Shown: piece by piece, positions 38,801 to 51,500 of the stretch
How positions within the stretch are numbered: the first letter of the stretch is position 1
Layout of the letters: each line of letters opens with the position of its first letter
Origin: Sipunculus nudus
Taxonomy: Eukaryota; Annelida; Sipuncula; Golfingiida; Sipunculidae
Assembly: GCA_026874595.1 (NCBI GenBank)
Contig: CM049321.1
Coordinates: forward strand, 16,255,979-16,319,978
DNA: 64,000 bases
Reading direction: 5' to 3'
The notes under the pieces: model-generated
What the model saw: the letters and a program-made list of their open reading frames with translations, nothing else
The model's database searches: none
Told to the model about the DNA's origin: nothing
Made by a program: the position numbers and the translations under genes

Positions 38801-40568
38801 CTATATGTAATCCTATATTCAATATTTAAGTACCATATTAATTTTATATCTGTACATATGTGCAGATCATAAAAAATCCGCGATTTTTAAAACTATGCGA
38901 ATTTAAAAAGATGCTCTCTTAATAATAAATGCAGAAGGAAAATATAAGTGTTTAAGGTGCTTAGAGGCGAAAAAAAACATTATCCAACTTTCTGTCATAG
39001 GAACATAATGCGGAAACAACTGAAGAGGTTAAAAAAGGTTACACAAATTTCATTTGCGCTAAAGTAGATTCTCACAATATTCAGAGAGACCTTGAATTCA
39101 TGCAATATAAAAGACTGTACTAAATCCTTCGATATCAAATCAACAGGCTTGTTTAGTTATCAAGAATTCATCACTTGCTTGCTGTATACTGCACACATGA
39201 CTGGCTTATTCTATAACTGCATTCTGCCCTATTTGTTTCTCATAGAGCATTATATTGTAGACGAGAGTAAGGTCTATTGTCCAATATTAAAGCATAATGC
39301 CGCGATAACTGCTAATTTAATGTTATTCTGTTCTGATTGGATGTATTCACCGAGTAACTTTTGTTAGAATAATATTCCAATGATAACGATGGCATACTTT
39401 TGCAAGAAAAATGGCTTGAAAATATCATCTAAAATTATTTTACCTGAATATGAAGATAACATGATGGAACCAGCCTCTTGTCGCCATCCTGAGGTGGTTC
39501 AAATCTGTCTTCAAATCCTTTAGGGCACCCTTCAAGGATGATTTGATCATCGCCGTAATTCATACGTAATTCTTTTTTTACAAGTATACAGAATAGCACA
39601 ATCGTTAAAATATTTCTTAGATAAATTGTCTGAAACATGAAGGACACCTAGATGTCCCTACCATTCGTTAAGTCACGTCATTGTTGCCCCTTTAAGACAT
39701 GGGATGTAGGGCCTTTATCAATTAAGATCCTAATGTTGACACATGTAAGTATATAGGTAATGAATGTACTCATAGTAACACTTTCATTCTAGTATATACG
39801 ATATAAGTGCAAAAGGTATTAATTGCATTCATATTGACCCACATGCTACTTTTACGATATTTTCTATGATTCCTTGTGGTCAATTCGTAAACGAAAGGCA
39901 TTAGGGACATAAGTATATTTCTGCAACACCTTGTGTTGGGCATAAGGCCAAAGTAGGCATATTACACAGTTGAACGTTACCTGATCATTTTGTATTCTAT
40001 TTCTTTAGAAATAGGATAATACATGGGATTTTATATTGTTTTGGTGGCCACGGGATGATCGAAGGTGATTTATAATCCACTATAACAATAATGGTATATT
40101 AATAACAGTATTACTTTTTTGGAACGATAACATAATCTTTTTCGATCGGATCCTGCTTCAAGGCTGCATGCAAGTAATGAAAATGTAGGCTAACTACAAA
40201 GTAATTGCAAATTCCGTTTATACCCTGTATACGTTTCATCTTTTGAAAAGTGATGGCTTCAGCTGCGCCTTCTGTAGACCAGTTGTTTGCAAGGCCAACC
40301 ACGCAGTAACTGCTTGTATCTAATGTCGCCACGTGACATGACGGGTTGACATTACAATATACCAAGCAGCCCAATGTGTTTGTCATAGGGAACCCTGTCA
40401 TGCGGAATCGCTTTGTTCTTATTGAAAGTATCCTCCTTTCCTTCTGAATCCAATACCAGTTATCAAACGTATGCGATCCATTTACTTCTAAAATAGAGTA
40501 TAACTGACATGATTAATTTCTAGCAGAAAGCATGGAATAAATATAAGTTTTGAACCTTTTGTTCAATG

Positions 40569-40622
<54 letters not shown>

Positions 40623-40824
40623 TATAAAAGGAATGTATGAGCAATATTAATAGATCCAATTGCAACAGGATGAGAAATATTTGTTTTAAACGGAAATGTT
40701 TTGTGTTATATAATATCATAGCTACCGGGTAACATTCACAAAATAACATCTCCTCACCTGCAAGGAGTCCGAATAAGTAAAATGATAACATAAAAAGGGC
40801 ATGAATGTTGAACATTTGAAACAT
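35891..40824 (-). CDS. CTL-D: secreted PAN + C-type lectin with a Cys-rich tail, six exons
   Basis: Exons in reading order: 40824-40758 (signal peptide, MFQMFNIHALFMLSFYLFGL), 40487-40224 (PAN-like, GCLVYCNVNPSCH and YCVVGLA), 39529-39444 (CPKGFEDRF, PSCYLHIQ), 38340-38226 (WASADKVCKKKNGYLMSIES), 37802-37566 (FHWLSLSFN, YNNWFPGEP, NCTVL, NCWSNVEC, ILCES) and 36108-35891 (tail with NSCECS and DDPICKANL, TAA stop). Phases are 1,1,0,1,1 and the sum is 987 nt, or 328 residues. The lectin domain has EPM instead of EPN and WSN instead of WND, so classical sugar/calcium binding is probably altered. The acceptor at 39530 is GAAG; the decayed paralogue has TTTCAG at the same place, which supports this junction. 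The frame upstream of that exon is also open to an alternative signal peptide at 39638, so two separate genes are possible. The tail exon is the least certain part. Confidence 0.68.
38349..38500. repeat. 75-bp direct tandem duplication in a CTL-D intron
   Basis: The block beginning GTGAAGGAATAGAAAA at 38349 is repeated from 38424 with a few substitutions (shared TATGTTTTGGTTTAAATAAG). It lies just 5' of the middle lectin exon on the minus strand. Confidence 0.9.
40571..40620. repeat. (TA)n microsatellite
   Basis: About 25 TA units in the first intron of CTL-D. Confidence 0.95.
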
Positions 40825-41444
40825 GTTTGCAGACTGTAACTCAAGCTCCTGTGTGGGTCTGGTTATAACAGATCAGAAATTTGTCGGTTTACTGCTCTGA
40901 AAGCTAGGATTGTCTAGTAAAAGGCTGGACAAAATGACTGTGGAAATGTCACTATTCTATTTCTTCTCATTCCTTTCAATAGAAGACTGACATAAGGCGA
41001 AATAAATTTCATATTTAGCCGACATAATTCCTGCGTGTTCATGTCTGTCCAATTATTATAGTCATGTCCTTTCTTTACGTCTATTCACTAGTCTCAATAA
41101 GGCCCATAATTGACAACATAAATAATCTGTCAATACATTTGCAGCATTGTTAGTAGCATGTAACTTGTCCTTTTATCATTCTGTGTGATAAGAGGAACTG
41201 AAGCAGACTTAATTTATTTGTCATTCATATGTTAGCTGTATCACATAGTGTCGATATTTAAAAGGATTTGAAAAGAGTATGTATTTGCAATGCGCGCTCC
41301 TTAAGCAGGGCTGCAGTCTTGACTACAGCAACCTGTACCTGCTCGATAAAGCGATAAAGCTAAAACATCTTCAGTCCGTCAGATATACATGTATGATATG
41401 ATACATATATCAAATTATGAATAACTTTTGTTACAAGCACAAAA
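40825..41444. other. 5' flank of CTL-D
   Basis: No gene seen. The CTL-D promoter should lie here, but I cannot identify a core element with confidence. Confidence 0.45.
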
Positions 41445-42290
41445 TCAAATTTGACATTGCCCTTGACCTAACACCGGAAGTGTACCATTTATGTGCCCAG
41501 AAGTGTGACCAAATGAATGTTTGAATTTTAAAGTTAGATGAAAATAACCATTTGCATGTTTTCTATGTCACGTTCCTGCAAAAACATGCTATATAATGGC
41601 GATCGTTATTATTTCTCATTCATGATTGGCTTTGACCTTGACCTTATTGTTCGGTAGGTACCTTTTATGACCTTATAGTATCAACAAATAAGTTGGCATC
41701 CTACGGTCAAGTGGAAATGACAGTCAAAATATGTTTCTGTAACACGTTCGAAAAGTATCATACCGTTACGAGTTTTGTTATTGCCTTCCACATTTGACGT
41801 TGACCATGACCTTCATGAATGATATATGCATTTTCAGACCTTAGAAGTGCCACCAAATGCAAGGGCATTCTTAACTTAGAAATGATAACTGAAATGCATA
41901 TCTATGCCACTTCTTGCAAAAACATGTAATGTCATGGCAATTGTTGATTTCTTTCTCAGAAGTATGACATTGACCGTGACCTAAATGCATGTTATGTATC
42001 TTTTGTGACAATCGCCAAATAAATGGGCAGCCTATAGTCAAATGGAAATGAAACATGAGATATGTTTTTATAACATTTGGTTGAAAAAATGCCATATCAT
42101 GGCATTTTAGCTTTCTCTCTGCGATATTTGACATTGCCCTTGACCTAACACCCGAAGTGTACCATTTATGACATCAGAAGTGTCACCAAATGAACGGCCA
42201 TCCTAATGTTAGTTGGAAATGACACCTTAAATGTGTTTCCATGTCAGTAAGTTATGGAATTATGGCCATTTAAATAATTCACCCCTTATA
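41445..42290. repeat. about 170-bp tandem repeat, five diverged copies
   Basis: The landmark TTTGAC.TTG.CC.TGACC recurs at about 41450, 41631, 41793, 41963 and 42127 (steps of 181, 162, 170 and 164), with 'AAATG..CATCCTA.GGTCAA.TGGAAATGA' and 'GCAAAAACATG..AT..CATGGC' blocks between. The copies are well diverged. There is no counterpart in the flank of CTL-D2, so the array was gained on this side. Confidence 0.8.
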
Positions 42291-42824
42291 ATGGCGGCCA
42301 TTCTGGGAGAAAATGACACTTTGCCATGAGTAGAATTGGGTGGGGTTTTATTTATGCACTGAGACACCATGAATGAATCCATTTCAGATGAGAAACCTTT
42401 GTTAACCTAAGTTATTACCTGATTGGACTATGTTTCATTGTAACGTTATAAATAGCATTAAACTTTTCTCCTGTCATTAAATTGGATCTGTAAAAGCAAA
42501 TTCTTCCCAAGCCAAATACCATTGCACATCATTGAAAAGTTGCACCTGTAAATCACTTCTACCTAGAGTCAGTAGTCAGATGATACTAGATTTTCTCAGC
42601 AAAAAAAAAAGTTAAATACATTGTGCTGTTACAAAATATGTGGTGAAGGGGAAACCTTTCATCGTGTATATTAAGCAAAACGTCTGCTGCTGTACTCAGT
42701 GAGCCATAAATAATGCCATGTAAAAGAACTAAAAGAGAGGGGCGTGTCGAATATATATAAAAAACTAGTTTAAGTTGTTCTTGAAATGTAACGTTAAATA
42801 AAATTATAAACGCGAAAACAATGT
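42291..42824. other. intergenic, no gene seen
   Basis: No coding or RNA signature. Confidence 0.5.
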
Positions 42825-43165
42825 GAATTTTCAATGAACACGTCTTCACTGCCTTTAATCGTATTTATACCTCAGATATAAAAATGTGATGCATAAAGCT
42901 TTATAGTTGTCGAAATAGTCATAATTACGCATGAACAGGTTTCATTTGTTACATAATAAGAAAGTAAAACTAAATTCTATTTTTTTAATATCACAAGTGT
43001 TAAACTCATTGAGTAATTCTTAAAGCGTACATGACTTATAAAAAAATAAACATTTCAATTGCTAATGTGTTAACCTGAAACAGATAAATCATCCTGTATT
43101 TGTAGATTATATGCAAGTAAGTTAAAACAAATGATGTGTAGTTACTGTGTTTCTTTGTGTTCCTG
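42825..43165. repeat. duplicated flank, copy 2
   Basis: Partner of 35431-35720; marks the boundary of the next duplicated lectin unit. Confidence 0.7.
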
Positions 43166-43349
43166 GCCCTGTCGGAACCAAGTCTAATACAGCATCTTAC
43201 CTCAGAATGTAATAGGGGGTTTCAAAATTATAACTATGATCACAATGACCTGGGACCAATGGCATTTGTGATATAGTTATAATGAGCGGTTTATACAATT
43301 TAACTTATACATATTCATAAAAAAGAGGGGCCAAAGAGCATCTATTATG

Positions 43350-43760
43350 GGTTTATCAGATAAAATGCAATACAAGCCTAATGCTCCCACAAGAATCTCT
43401 TCGTTACTAATCGGGCAATTTTTCATATATATTTGTTATTTCACGTACAACAAAATATGAACCTTCTTAAAGATTTACGCACCCGAAGATCCCCTCGCTG
43501 TCCCTGCCAGCAATTGGCGCTGGTTAGGTAAAAAGGGGCAAAATATTGTTAGAGGAAAACTTCCCAACATTTAAGTCTGTCGACTCGGGCCCATAATGCG
43601 TTGTTATTTTAAGTGAATATCGCTCATGATGGCTTGGGTCGAGCGGATCACCGATTACAGTTTTTTTGCTCCTAACTGCCTTCGGCAAAGACCGGAATGG
43701 CTGCGTCGTGGATTGGTGATCTGGTCCAGTGCAGGATTAAGGTCTATTGAACATATGAAT
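43350..43760. repeat. decayed segment of the lectin duplication unit
   Basis: 43360-43400 resembles the CTL-D tail exon region (GCAATACAAGCCTAATGC versus TCAGTACAAGCTTGATGC). 43475-43700 matches 28555-28740. No open frame survives. Confidence 0.55.
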
Positions 43761-44444
43761 AACCCCAGTCAGTTTCGGGTTAAGCATGTATAACATGTTA
43801 AGCACGTTTGGCCCAATCACTGACCAACATGGCCGGGCAGTTATGTAAAAAAAACATGTGACTCGATCCTTGGCACTCATTGCGTTTAGCCTGATTCAGT
43901 CGGACTCAATATTATGAGGACTTACCGTGCATGACAGGATTAAATTGGTTACTTAACATTAATCTTAACTGACAATGATACGATTATTATAACTAGTCAA
44001 AAATCTTCGAAAATCTTAATGCCCCCGCGTCCCATTCCGTTTTGCAAAGCTCAACATCACTGAAAAGTCTTCAAGGTAAACATATGAATCGTATGAATGA
44101 TATATGCATTTCTAGCCACGAGCAGCGTGCAAACAAAAAAAATGTGAAATATTTGTACATATTTTAAATATTGTGACAGTATCCACCTGATACACTATAT
44201 TTTATTTAAACTTTTAGCATAAAACACATCCTCAACCCCGATTAAAATCCCGGTTACAAGGTATTTTTCCGGCTATATTATAAATATAATATTAAAGAAA
44301 GTTTCTGGATTATTTCTTCCATTTATTTATTACTAAAGACCCGTGTATTTAAGTACATGGATGTCTCTATTTAAAAATTCAAAGATACCGGCCCTATATA
44401 GGTAAACCGAAACAATTAAATAAAGAACAAACAGCGTTTAAAGA
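43761..44444. other. intergenic, no gene seen
   Basis: No recognisable feature. Confidence 0.45.
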
Positions 44445-44530
44445 TGAAATTTGCCACATGCTTTTGTTCATTCTTTGATCCTATAGATACGAGGTACCCG
44501 TTCTTTTCCTTGCTTTGGGAGATTCCCGCT
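44445..44530 (-). pseudogene. relic middle lectin exon of the CTL-D family
   Basis: The minus strand reads KEKNGYLVSIGSKNEQKHVA, matching KKKNGYLMSIESEEEQNHVA of CTL-D exon 4. The Trp/Cys helix at the start of the exon is deleted, and no neighbouring PAN or signal exon was found. It is a third remnant of the minus-strand family, beyond CTL-D. Confidence 0.8.
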
Positions 44531-45329
44531 TACCTGAGAGTAACAAAATAGTTAAAGTCTGAATCCAAGTATGAAAGTTTCCACCGGTGTCAAATCAAAG
44601 TGGATGAAGGTGGACATGACATAAGAATAATATTTTACCTATATGTCTTTCAGATCTATAGTTCAGTTCTATGTTCGGCAAGGTCCATGAATAGTAAAAC
44701 CCACCGCGAAACCTGTCGATAAACTGTTAGAGATAATACTGGATGCACTTTTGTTTAATTTGTATTACTTCCCTTGAAACCTGTTGTAGGAAGAAAGAAC
44801 AATAAACTACAAGCGCTGAGTTTACATGTGCTAAAGAACGTTTCAATAAACACAATTTAACTGTTTATCAGTATTTAATTAGTTTATCGGTAATCAGGTC
44901 CTTTGCAATAAGTACGTGGAAGTAATAAGTTAATTTATTAATTGAGATGAGGAATGTTGGCTCAATTTTTTTTATTCTAAAAGTTAATGTAGAATGTAGA
45001 TTTTCAGCGGGATATTATCTCATAAATATGCTCTGTTTTACAGTTTTAGTCATTCTGCAGTGCTCGTTGCAAAATAAATCATATATCGGTATTTTTACCT
45101 TGAAGACCTGGTCAGGGATTATGTGAACTGGAATGATGCCCGAGGCACTAAGATTTTCGGAAATATTTGACTGGTGACGTTTATTAAAAATGTTGATTCC
45201 ATAAATTTAGTAGGTGGTATCCCCATTTAACTGTAGCAAATTAAACTTCTTTAAAATCAGCAATAAGAAGAGTTTCATTAAAATATGTCCAGCCATTCTA
45301 ATGAAATCTATCCTTTTTGTATGCAGTCA
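44531..45329. other. intergenic, no gene seen
   Basis: No recognisable feature. Confidence 0.45.
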
Positions 45330-46727
45330 GCCGACGTAAAATGACAATGCACATTTTCGAAGGAAATTCCTGGATCTTAAAACAGAAGATTCTAAGTACA
45401 ACAGTGCCGTGATGTACCCTGTCTGACTGTCTAGGTGCTGAAAATGTTTCTGGCCATTAAAACAGGTCACCATGACCTAATATTCGTGATTGCCTGAGAC
45501 TGCCTACTTCCTTGCATATTACACTGGAATATTCTAGGACCAGCAGATACAATTTGTGCCCATCTGATTTTCAGCAGCCCAAAGTTCAGCCATCTTTGGC
45601 CCAAAGTTCACAGAATATAGGTCATTATGACCTAATTTCAGGTTTCAATGCAGACCTGCCTGAATGTCATGTTAGAAGATTCTAGGCCTAGCTGACTTGG
45701 TGCTCATAATCATTTTTTAGCCTGTAAATCACCATCATGACATAATTTATGGTTTCCATGAAGATTTTATTAAGACATCCATTGATGTACAGTTGGAAGG
45801 TTCAAGGTCTAACCTTTAAACTTGATGCCTTGAAAACGAATGGATTGCTTCATCTGAAGGTCAAAAAAATATTGGAACAAATTCGTGAAAATTAGAAAAA
45901 AAATACAAGTGGCACAATCAGTCTTTAGGAAATGATGCATGAAAAAAATCATTATAAAAATGCATTAGCTATCCAGAAACTGGAGCTTTTGTATCAAACT
46001 TTTAATCATTCTGGGGGAAATTTTGAGCCACATAACCCAGAGGATAAAGGTCACGTTGACTTAATTTCGGATTTCCGATGATAATTTTTTTTCCTCCATG
46101 GGTGTAATGTCAGTAGATTCTAGGTCTAGTGCATACAAATTGTGCCAGATCTGATCTACAGGATGCTCAAAATCATCTTTACAGCAGGTAGTTTCAAAAT
46201 GTAGGTCACCATGACCTAATTTCAAGTTTCCAAGGAGACTGGCCTAGGACCTCCCTGGATGTACAGTTTGAAGTTTCTAGGTCTAACGGTTACAATTTAT
46301 GCCCTGTTAATGGACGAACTGCTTCATCTAAAGGTCTGAAAAAAAAGAGAAAACATGCGTGAATTTTTTTTTTTAATCTTGTGGCGCCACCAATCTTCGG
46401 GAAATGATAAAACACTACATGATCAATATGCATGGGAAAAGCTTTGCAATCAAAACATTATTTATTCCGATACTGGAGCTTTTGTATCAAATGTTTAATT
46501 ATTCTGGTGGGTACTTTTGAGCCCCATAGCTGGAAGAATATAGGTCCCAGTGACTTTTTTCAAGTTTCCAAGGAGATTTTCTTATAGACCTCAATAAGTT
46601 TTCAGTAAGAAGTTTATAGGTCCAGTGGTTACGATTTTTTTTAACAGACAGACGGAAATAAAAGACGGACGACGGACAAAGGGTGATCGCTCTAGCTTAG
46701 ATGACTTTCAGTCAGCTGAGCTAAAAA
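45330..46727. repeat. dispersed relative of the 335-bp repeat
   Basis: Diverged units of the family at 15.0-17.1 kb. 'GGTCACCATGACCTAATTTCA' and variants recur near 45465, 45621, 46049, 46204 and 46542, in steps of about 155 and 338. Further shared blocks are 'GGAGCTTTTGTATCAAA.TTT.AATTATTCTGG', 'GAGCCCCATAGCT', the palindrome GTGGCGCCAC at 46381, and 'ATGATCAATA'. The right end is GACGGACAAAGGGTGATCGC then TCAGCTGAGC, the inverse of GCTCAGCTGA at the left end of the other array. The paired ends suggest a DNA-transposon-like element. Confidence 0.75.
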
Positions 46728-47131
46728 TTGGAATATCCATACCTCGTTAGTAGCAGAAGCAGATTCAAGGGGGTCCACCTCCTCCTCTATTTTCAGCCGC
46801 CGCAACCATTCACATTTCTTAATGAATTCTCAGCCATGACTTCCACCGTTCTCGTGGAATGTTTCAGCTTTTTTAGGCTTGGTAATCCTGCTTGAAAAAT
46901 TTAAAGGACATGACCAGCGAAATATACCCCATTTGTGTAGAGTGCATCTTACCCCTTTTAAAGTGATATACCCCTGGTGACCTGTGCTGACTGAGCTTGA
47001 TTAATGAGCAATTAGGCAAATATGTGGCTACTCGCCACAGGGTCAGTGCTACAGAGCTTGGGTTCTCAAGTGCAGGCACAGGCTTCGACGTCAGCTCAGG
47101 AACTGCAGGCTTACTACGGCAGTCACCCTGA
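46728..47131. other. intergenic, no gene seen
   Basis: Short open frames on both strands without recognisable features. Confidence 0.4.
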
Positions 47132-47377
47132 GTATATACATTGGCCACTGGTTTTTGTAACCATGTCCTTTCTGAAAGTTTCGAATCCATCACGGATTCA
47201 ACAGTCGATTTTGACCCTTCAAGCTACGACAACTTTAGTGATCATTCAGGTAAAGATATCGATACAAGGATACCGGGGAGCGAAAATTTATAGCCGTACA
47301 TGTTTGAGCCGACTCACAGCTCTGGTCCGGCAGCAAACCTTGGTGTTCAATTTTGCATGCCTCCTGGCTTCCGATGA
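47132..47377 (+). pseudogene. short coding-like fragment with one in-frame stop
   Basis: The plus-strand frame reads an acidic, Ser/Asp-rich peptide (GFCNHVLSESFES, then SSYDNFSDHS), a TAG at 47291-47293, and continues in the same frame as PYMFEPTHSSGPAANL to a TGA at 47375. The PYMFEP motif is typical of a widespread family of uncharacterised animal proteins often linked to repeats. That link is from memory of the motif only. AATAAAATAAAA follows near 47475. It could be the broken 3' end of such a gene. Confidence 0.35.
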
Positions 47378-48159
47378 ACTCCAGTTAACACTTCAGATCT
47401 TTTAAATCACGGTCATTCATTATACATTAAATGCATTTGTGTTGTGTTTTTCATATTTTTATGTTTCTGATAATAAAATAAAACATCATTGTGAAGAGGT
47501 TTAATTGATTTTTATTTAAAATTTCAGGTGTTTATATATCACATGATTGAAAAATTAAACAATATGTGTCATCATCTGGCTTTATTAGTTCTGGAATAAA
47601 ATCTGCAAACAAAGAGACATATATGAATAATGATTTTTATGAATGTATTTTTATAATTTTAGGTCTTCTATGAATTAACATTGCAAAAAGCAAATGTTGC
47701 CAATTTTAATCATGTTTTAATTCATTACACAGAAGTCTAGTAAATTACCGTATATTTTAAAATATACATAAAAATCGCTCTAAGAAAGAATTTAAGAAAG
47801 CCCTTTCCAGTTTAATCTGCCATGGAGCCTTTGTGCAACACATGATGCATGTTCTCATTTTGCTGTAAAAGTTTAATTCTTAAGTCAAAATCTTCAGCGG
47901 AAATACAATGAACTAATCCTTTTATTCATGCAGAATTGAACAGAAAGACACGTTTTGTAAAAAAAAAAAATGCTATGTCAATTCTTGGTATAGTCATACT
48001 TGCATTATTTTATAGGCGCACTTCAAATGAAATATATCCAGATATTTATTCGTTCAATTATGACACGACTGATTTCTATATGAAATCCATATGTTAATAT
48101 GAGTGTCTGTGGATTTCCTTTCACTGTTATTGGAAGGAAGACATATTTTGGTAAGTTAT
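47378..48159. other. intergenic, no gene seen
   Basis: AT-rich, no feature recognised apart from AATAAA hexamers near 47475. Confidence 0.45.
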
Positions 48160-48515
48160 CTAGAGGCGTACTTCGATTTTAGCACGCGACTATATACAAC
48201 TTACAAGCAATGGAGAAACAGTGGATTGCTTAAAATCGGCAAAAACGCTGTACATCACCGGTAGGCCTTCATATCAAAGTTATATATTTATAATATTATT
48301 GGATTTTTTAAATACACGAAAAAGTAATTTCCCAAAAATATACCTGACAACCAGATCTTACTATATATATATATTTACATTTGTACGAGATGGTTCAGTT
48401 TTAATTTTTTTAAGGCATGCTCGCAGAAGGTTATAGAGGTGTACTTGTGTGTTAAGTACGCGACTAAATACAACTAACAAGCAATGGGAAACAGTGGATT
48501 GCTTTTAAACTGGCA
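48160..48515. repeat. direct repeat pair, about 85 bp each
   Basis: 48160-48245 and 48425-48515 share AGAGGYGTACTT, ACGCGACTA.ATACAACT.ACAAGCAATGG and AAACAGTGGATTGCTT, about 265 bp apart in the same orientation. Confidence 0.85.
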
Positions 48516-51500
48516 ATATAATTTTAATTAACTATCCGAATTTCGTTAAGATAGTAATCAATTCTTCATTCAAATATAAAGTTGATGTTGCCTGTGTGAT
48601 AATACGCTGGCAATGGTTCGATTTTAACGAAGTGTGAAAGCTAAGCACAAAACGGAACGAGCTAATCGCCCCTCCAACCTGCTCGCCTCACGCGAACAAA
48701 GTTGACCCATTTCTTCAAACGTTCTGGCTGGCTCAAAGGAAACCTGTGTTAACTCACATCATCACGGTTTGTGTTACTGCAACCACCCGCTACACAACTA
48801 TTAAGCATTATTTTAACTATTCACGATCGAACGCAATACAGGAAACGGTACACCTATTGTCATGAATTCATGTGGCTTTGTTATGACCGACTGCCGTTCC
48901 TGAGCTGACGTCATTCCGAATATTCATGAGGCACAAAACCCATCATTGCCGAACGCGGACAGGATAAAACCAAGCATCTTAGAGCTCCAATTAGATGTGG
49001 TTTTAATTACTGTAGACCGGTAGTAACGACTACACACAGAGCCAAAAGTTACAAAAACGTTCATTTACGGGATAATATGATCAAATTGCAGTTTTATTTA
49101 CGCTGGTCATGTCCTTTAATATTGAATTTGAAATTGTGCTTTTCATTAACTCTCCATTTCTCGAAAGATATACTCTTGGTTGATTTTAATCAATCAACTC
49201 GACTGAGGGTATGCTCAATTCCAAATATCATCTCTGTATGTATTGATAACAAGAGGTAATTGAAAGTGCGAAAGGTGATCACATGATGTGAATTTTTTTC
49301 GGCATGTGTATAAAATGGTACATGTATATGTGTAGTTTAACCTAACTTTAGCGAGAAGCTGTTATTAACATACACATAGGTATTTCTACAGATACATACA
49401 TTAGGTCAGGTCTGCATTTGTATTCTATAATTTGTGGTATCATAATCAAGAAAATCTTGCTTCTTTCTTGAATATTGCGCCATGTTGGTTGCTTTTATCC
49501 TTATGCCATAAGTTGTTTAGTATTTCCTGGCAATCAAACCTCGTAAAAATAAGTGTTACAATATGGGCGAGGGTGTTTATATCAGATTCAGAGAAAAAAA
49601 AAGCGGACCAAGATATCAAACCTATAAAAAGTGTCAGGTTCGACGGGCTATCCATGGCATATTCTGTCATCTACAATTTCACAGTTGTGCTTTTATAATG
49701 AATTCATTAAAGGTCGCTGTAAATATTATGAAAATGGTAGGGCTCGACATCTGAGCAGAAAAGCAGTAATTGATTGAGGACAAAGTATTTTAATCTGTAG
49801 ACCTTAAATTTTAATTTTAGGTACTCAAAATTTACTTTTTTATTAATCAATTCATAGTTAAACTATTAAAGATCATAGCTTTAATCAAAAATTATGATTC
49901 TTATGAAATCGTTTTAATAAATTTCAGTCAGTCGAAGATTCAAAACAATTGTGAGTCAGTATGTATTAAATAGTATAGCTGTCGGAAAAAAATCTAGGAA
50001 AATTATATTTAATCTTTTATTTAATCTTTCTCAACGTATATAGATTTATTACCCTCCAACGACTGGGCGAGAGTTCATGTCTAAAACAGAAAAAGAACCC
50101 AAAGTTATTATCTTTAATAGGTGAAATAAAAACGCTCCCTGCTGTCTCCCTCCAACATCCTTCGCCATTCCGAGACTTGAAGAAAACACGTCTCCGTCCA
50201 TTGGTAAATATTATATATTCCGTGGCGTCTTTACGTTTATATTTAAAAGAAAAAAAAGATTAGCATTTCGAATATTTTAGTTACTGTTGAATGGTATTTT
50301 GATGGCTTTCAGTTAAGCCCAGAATCCACGAAATACGATAATAAATAAAAATAAATATTTTTAAGATTAAAATACCCGATAATATTTTAATATGAATTTT
50401 ATGACTTTTGAGGTTGCATTTACGTTTCGTCTCAACCTTCCCCATATTTTCTTTTCCACTTCTATATTACTAAACTATTTATATGTATGTGGAAATGTTG
50501 TTTTTGTTACCTGTCGTTATGAACAACACAATTACAGGTGATTAGTATTATAATTCTACAGCTTTCATGTGTCCCTAATTAAATGATGCCCGATTCACCT
50601 ATATAAATTCAAAATCAATTTGCCAGTTGAGTGATCAGGAAAGGGATAATAAATGATTCACAGGCAAGCGCGATTTGCAGCACGTACGGTATCCACTGCA
50701 GCAAGGGAGTACCTATTGACGCATTCCGAATTTTCAATATTTGTTCTTTCCAAATCCCCGCCATTGTTTACAGTTTAATTTGGGCCTAACTGGTGTTCAC
50801 GTGTCCAGGGAACGCTCCGCTGTCACGTCTCTGTGGTTTATGACATGACCGGAAATCAATTACCTTTGGCCGTATCCACAATAGCAATTAATCCGGATCG
50901 TATATCGAATTACTCTGTTCGCATAGACCGAAAATCAGCATCAGTTCGGTTAGCCGCTTGAAAGGTGACCTACAGTAGTCTGACTTACTTAAGTCTTTTT
51001 TACATAAACCGGCTATGAGTGCGCACAGGCTAAACCGCTTGTCCTAATATGTCCATTTTCAGCGATCTGCCTTGACCACCATCCGTGATGCTGGGGAGCT
51101 TTGTGCCAGGGAGCGCCCCATTCAAGGCCTGAATCGGATTGTGGACAGAAAACTCACGATATTTTGAATAAACCGGTTTAGACTTTTGTAAAGCAACTAC
51201 AGTGCGGATGCAAAGCAGACTACTTCGGGACTAAAGTAACCCGGTTTAGTATAGTCCGGTTTAGATGCGACCCAAGAGTTGATACGGCCTTTGATCCTGC
51301 ATGAAGGGTTCAAAGGTATGAAACCTCAAGGCGTGAAACAACATCGCTTGGTTTTGGTTTGTGGAGGCAAACTGTGACAGAGAAAATAAGAAAAGAAAAT
51401 CATGACGTCGTGTTCATTAATGCCATCCCCTAGCAATCGCAAGAGAAGATTCCAACGCCCCCTCCACCCACCCCCGCCTGAATCCCTGAAACCCCGGCCG

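Noticed and set aside
39092-39367. Plus-strand frame with an EF-hand-like string (D.K.TG.FSYQEF)
   Set aside because: Single partial motif, no flanking helices, inside an intron of CTL-D on the other strand; likely chance.
49432-49754. Overlapping frames on both strands
   Set aside because: No recognisable protein feature and AT-rich composition; chance frames.
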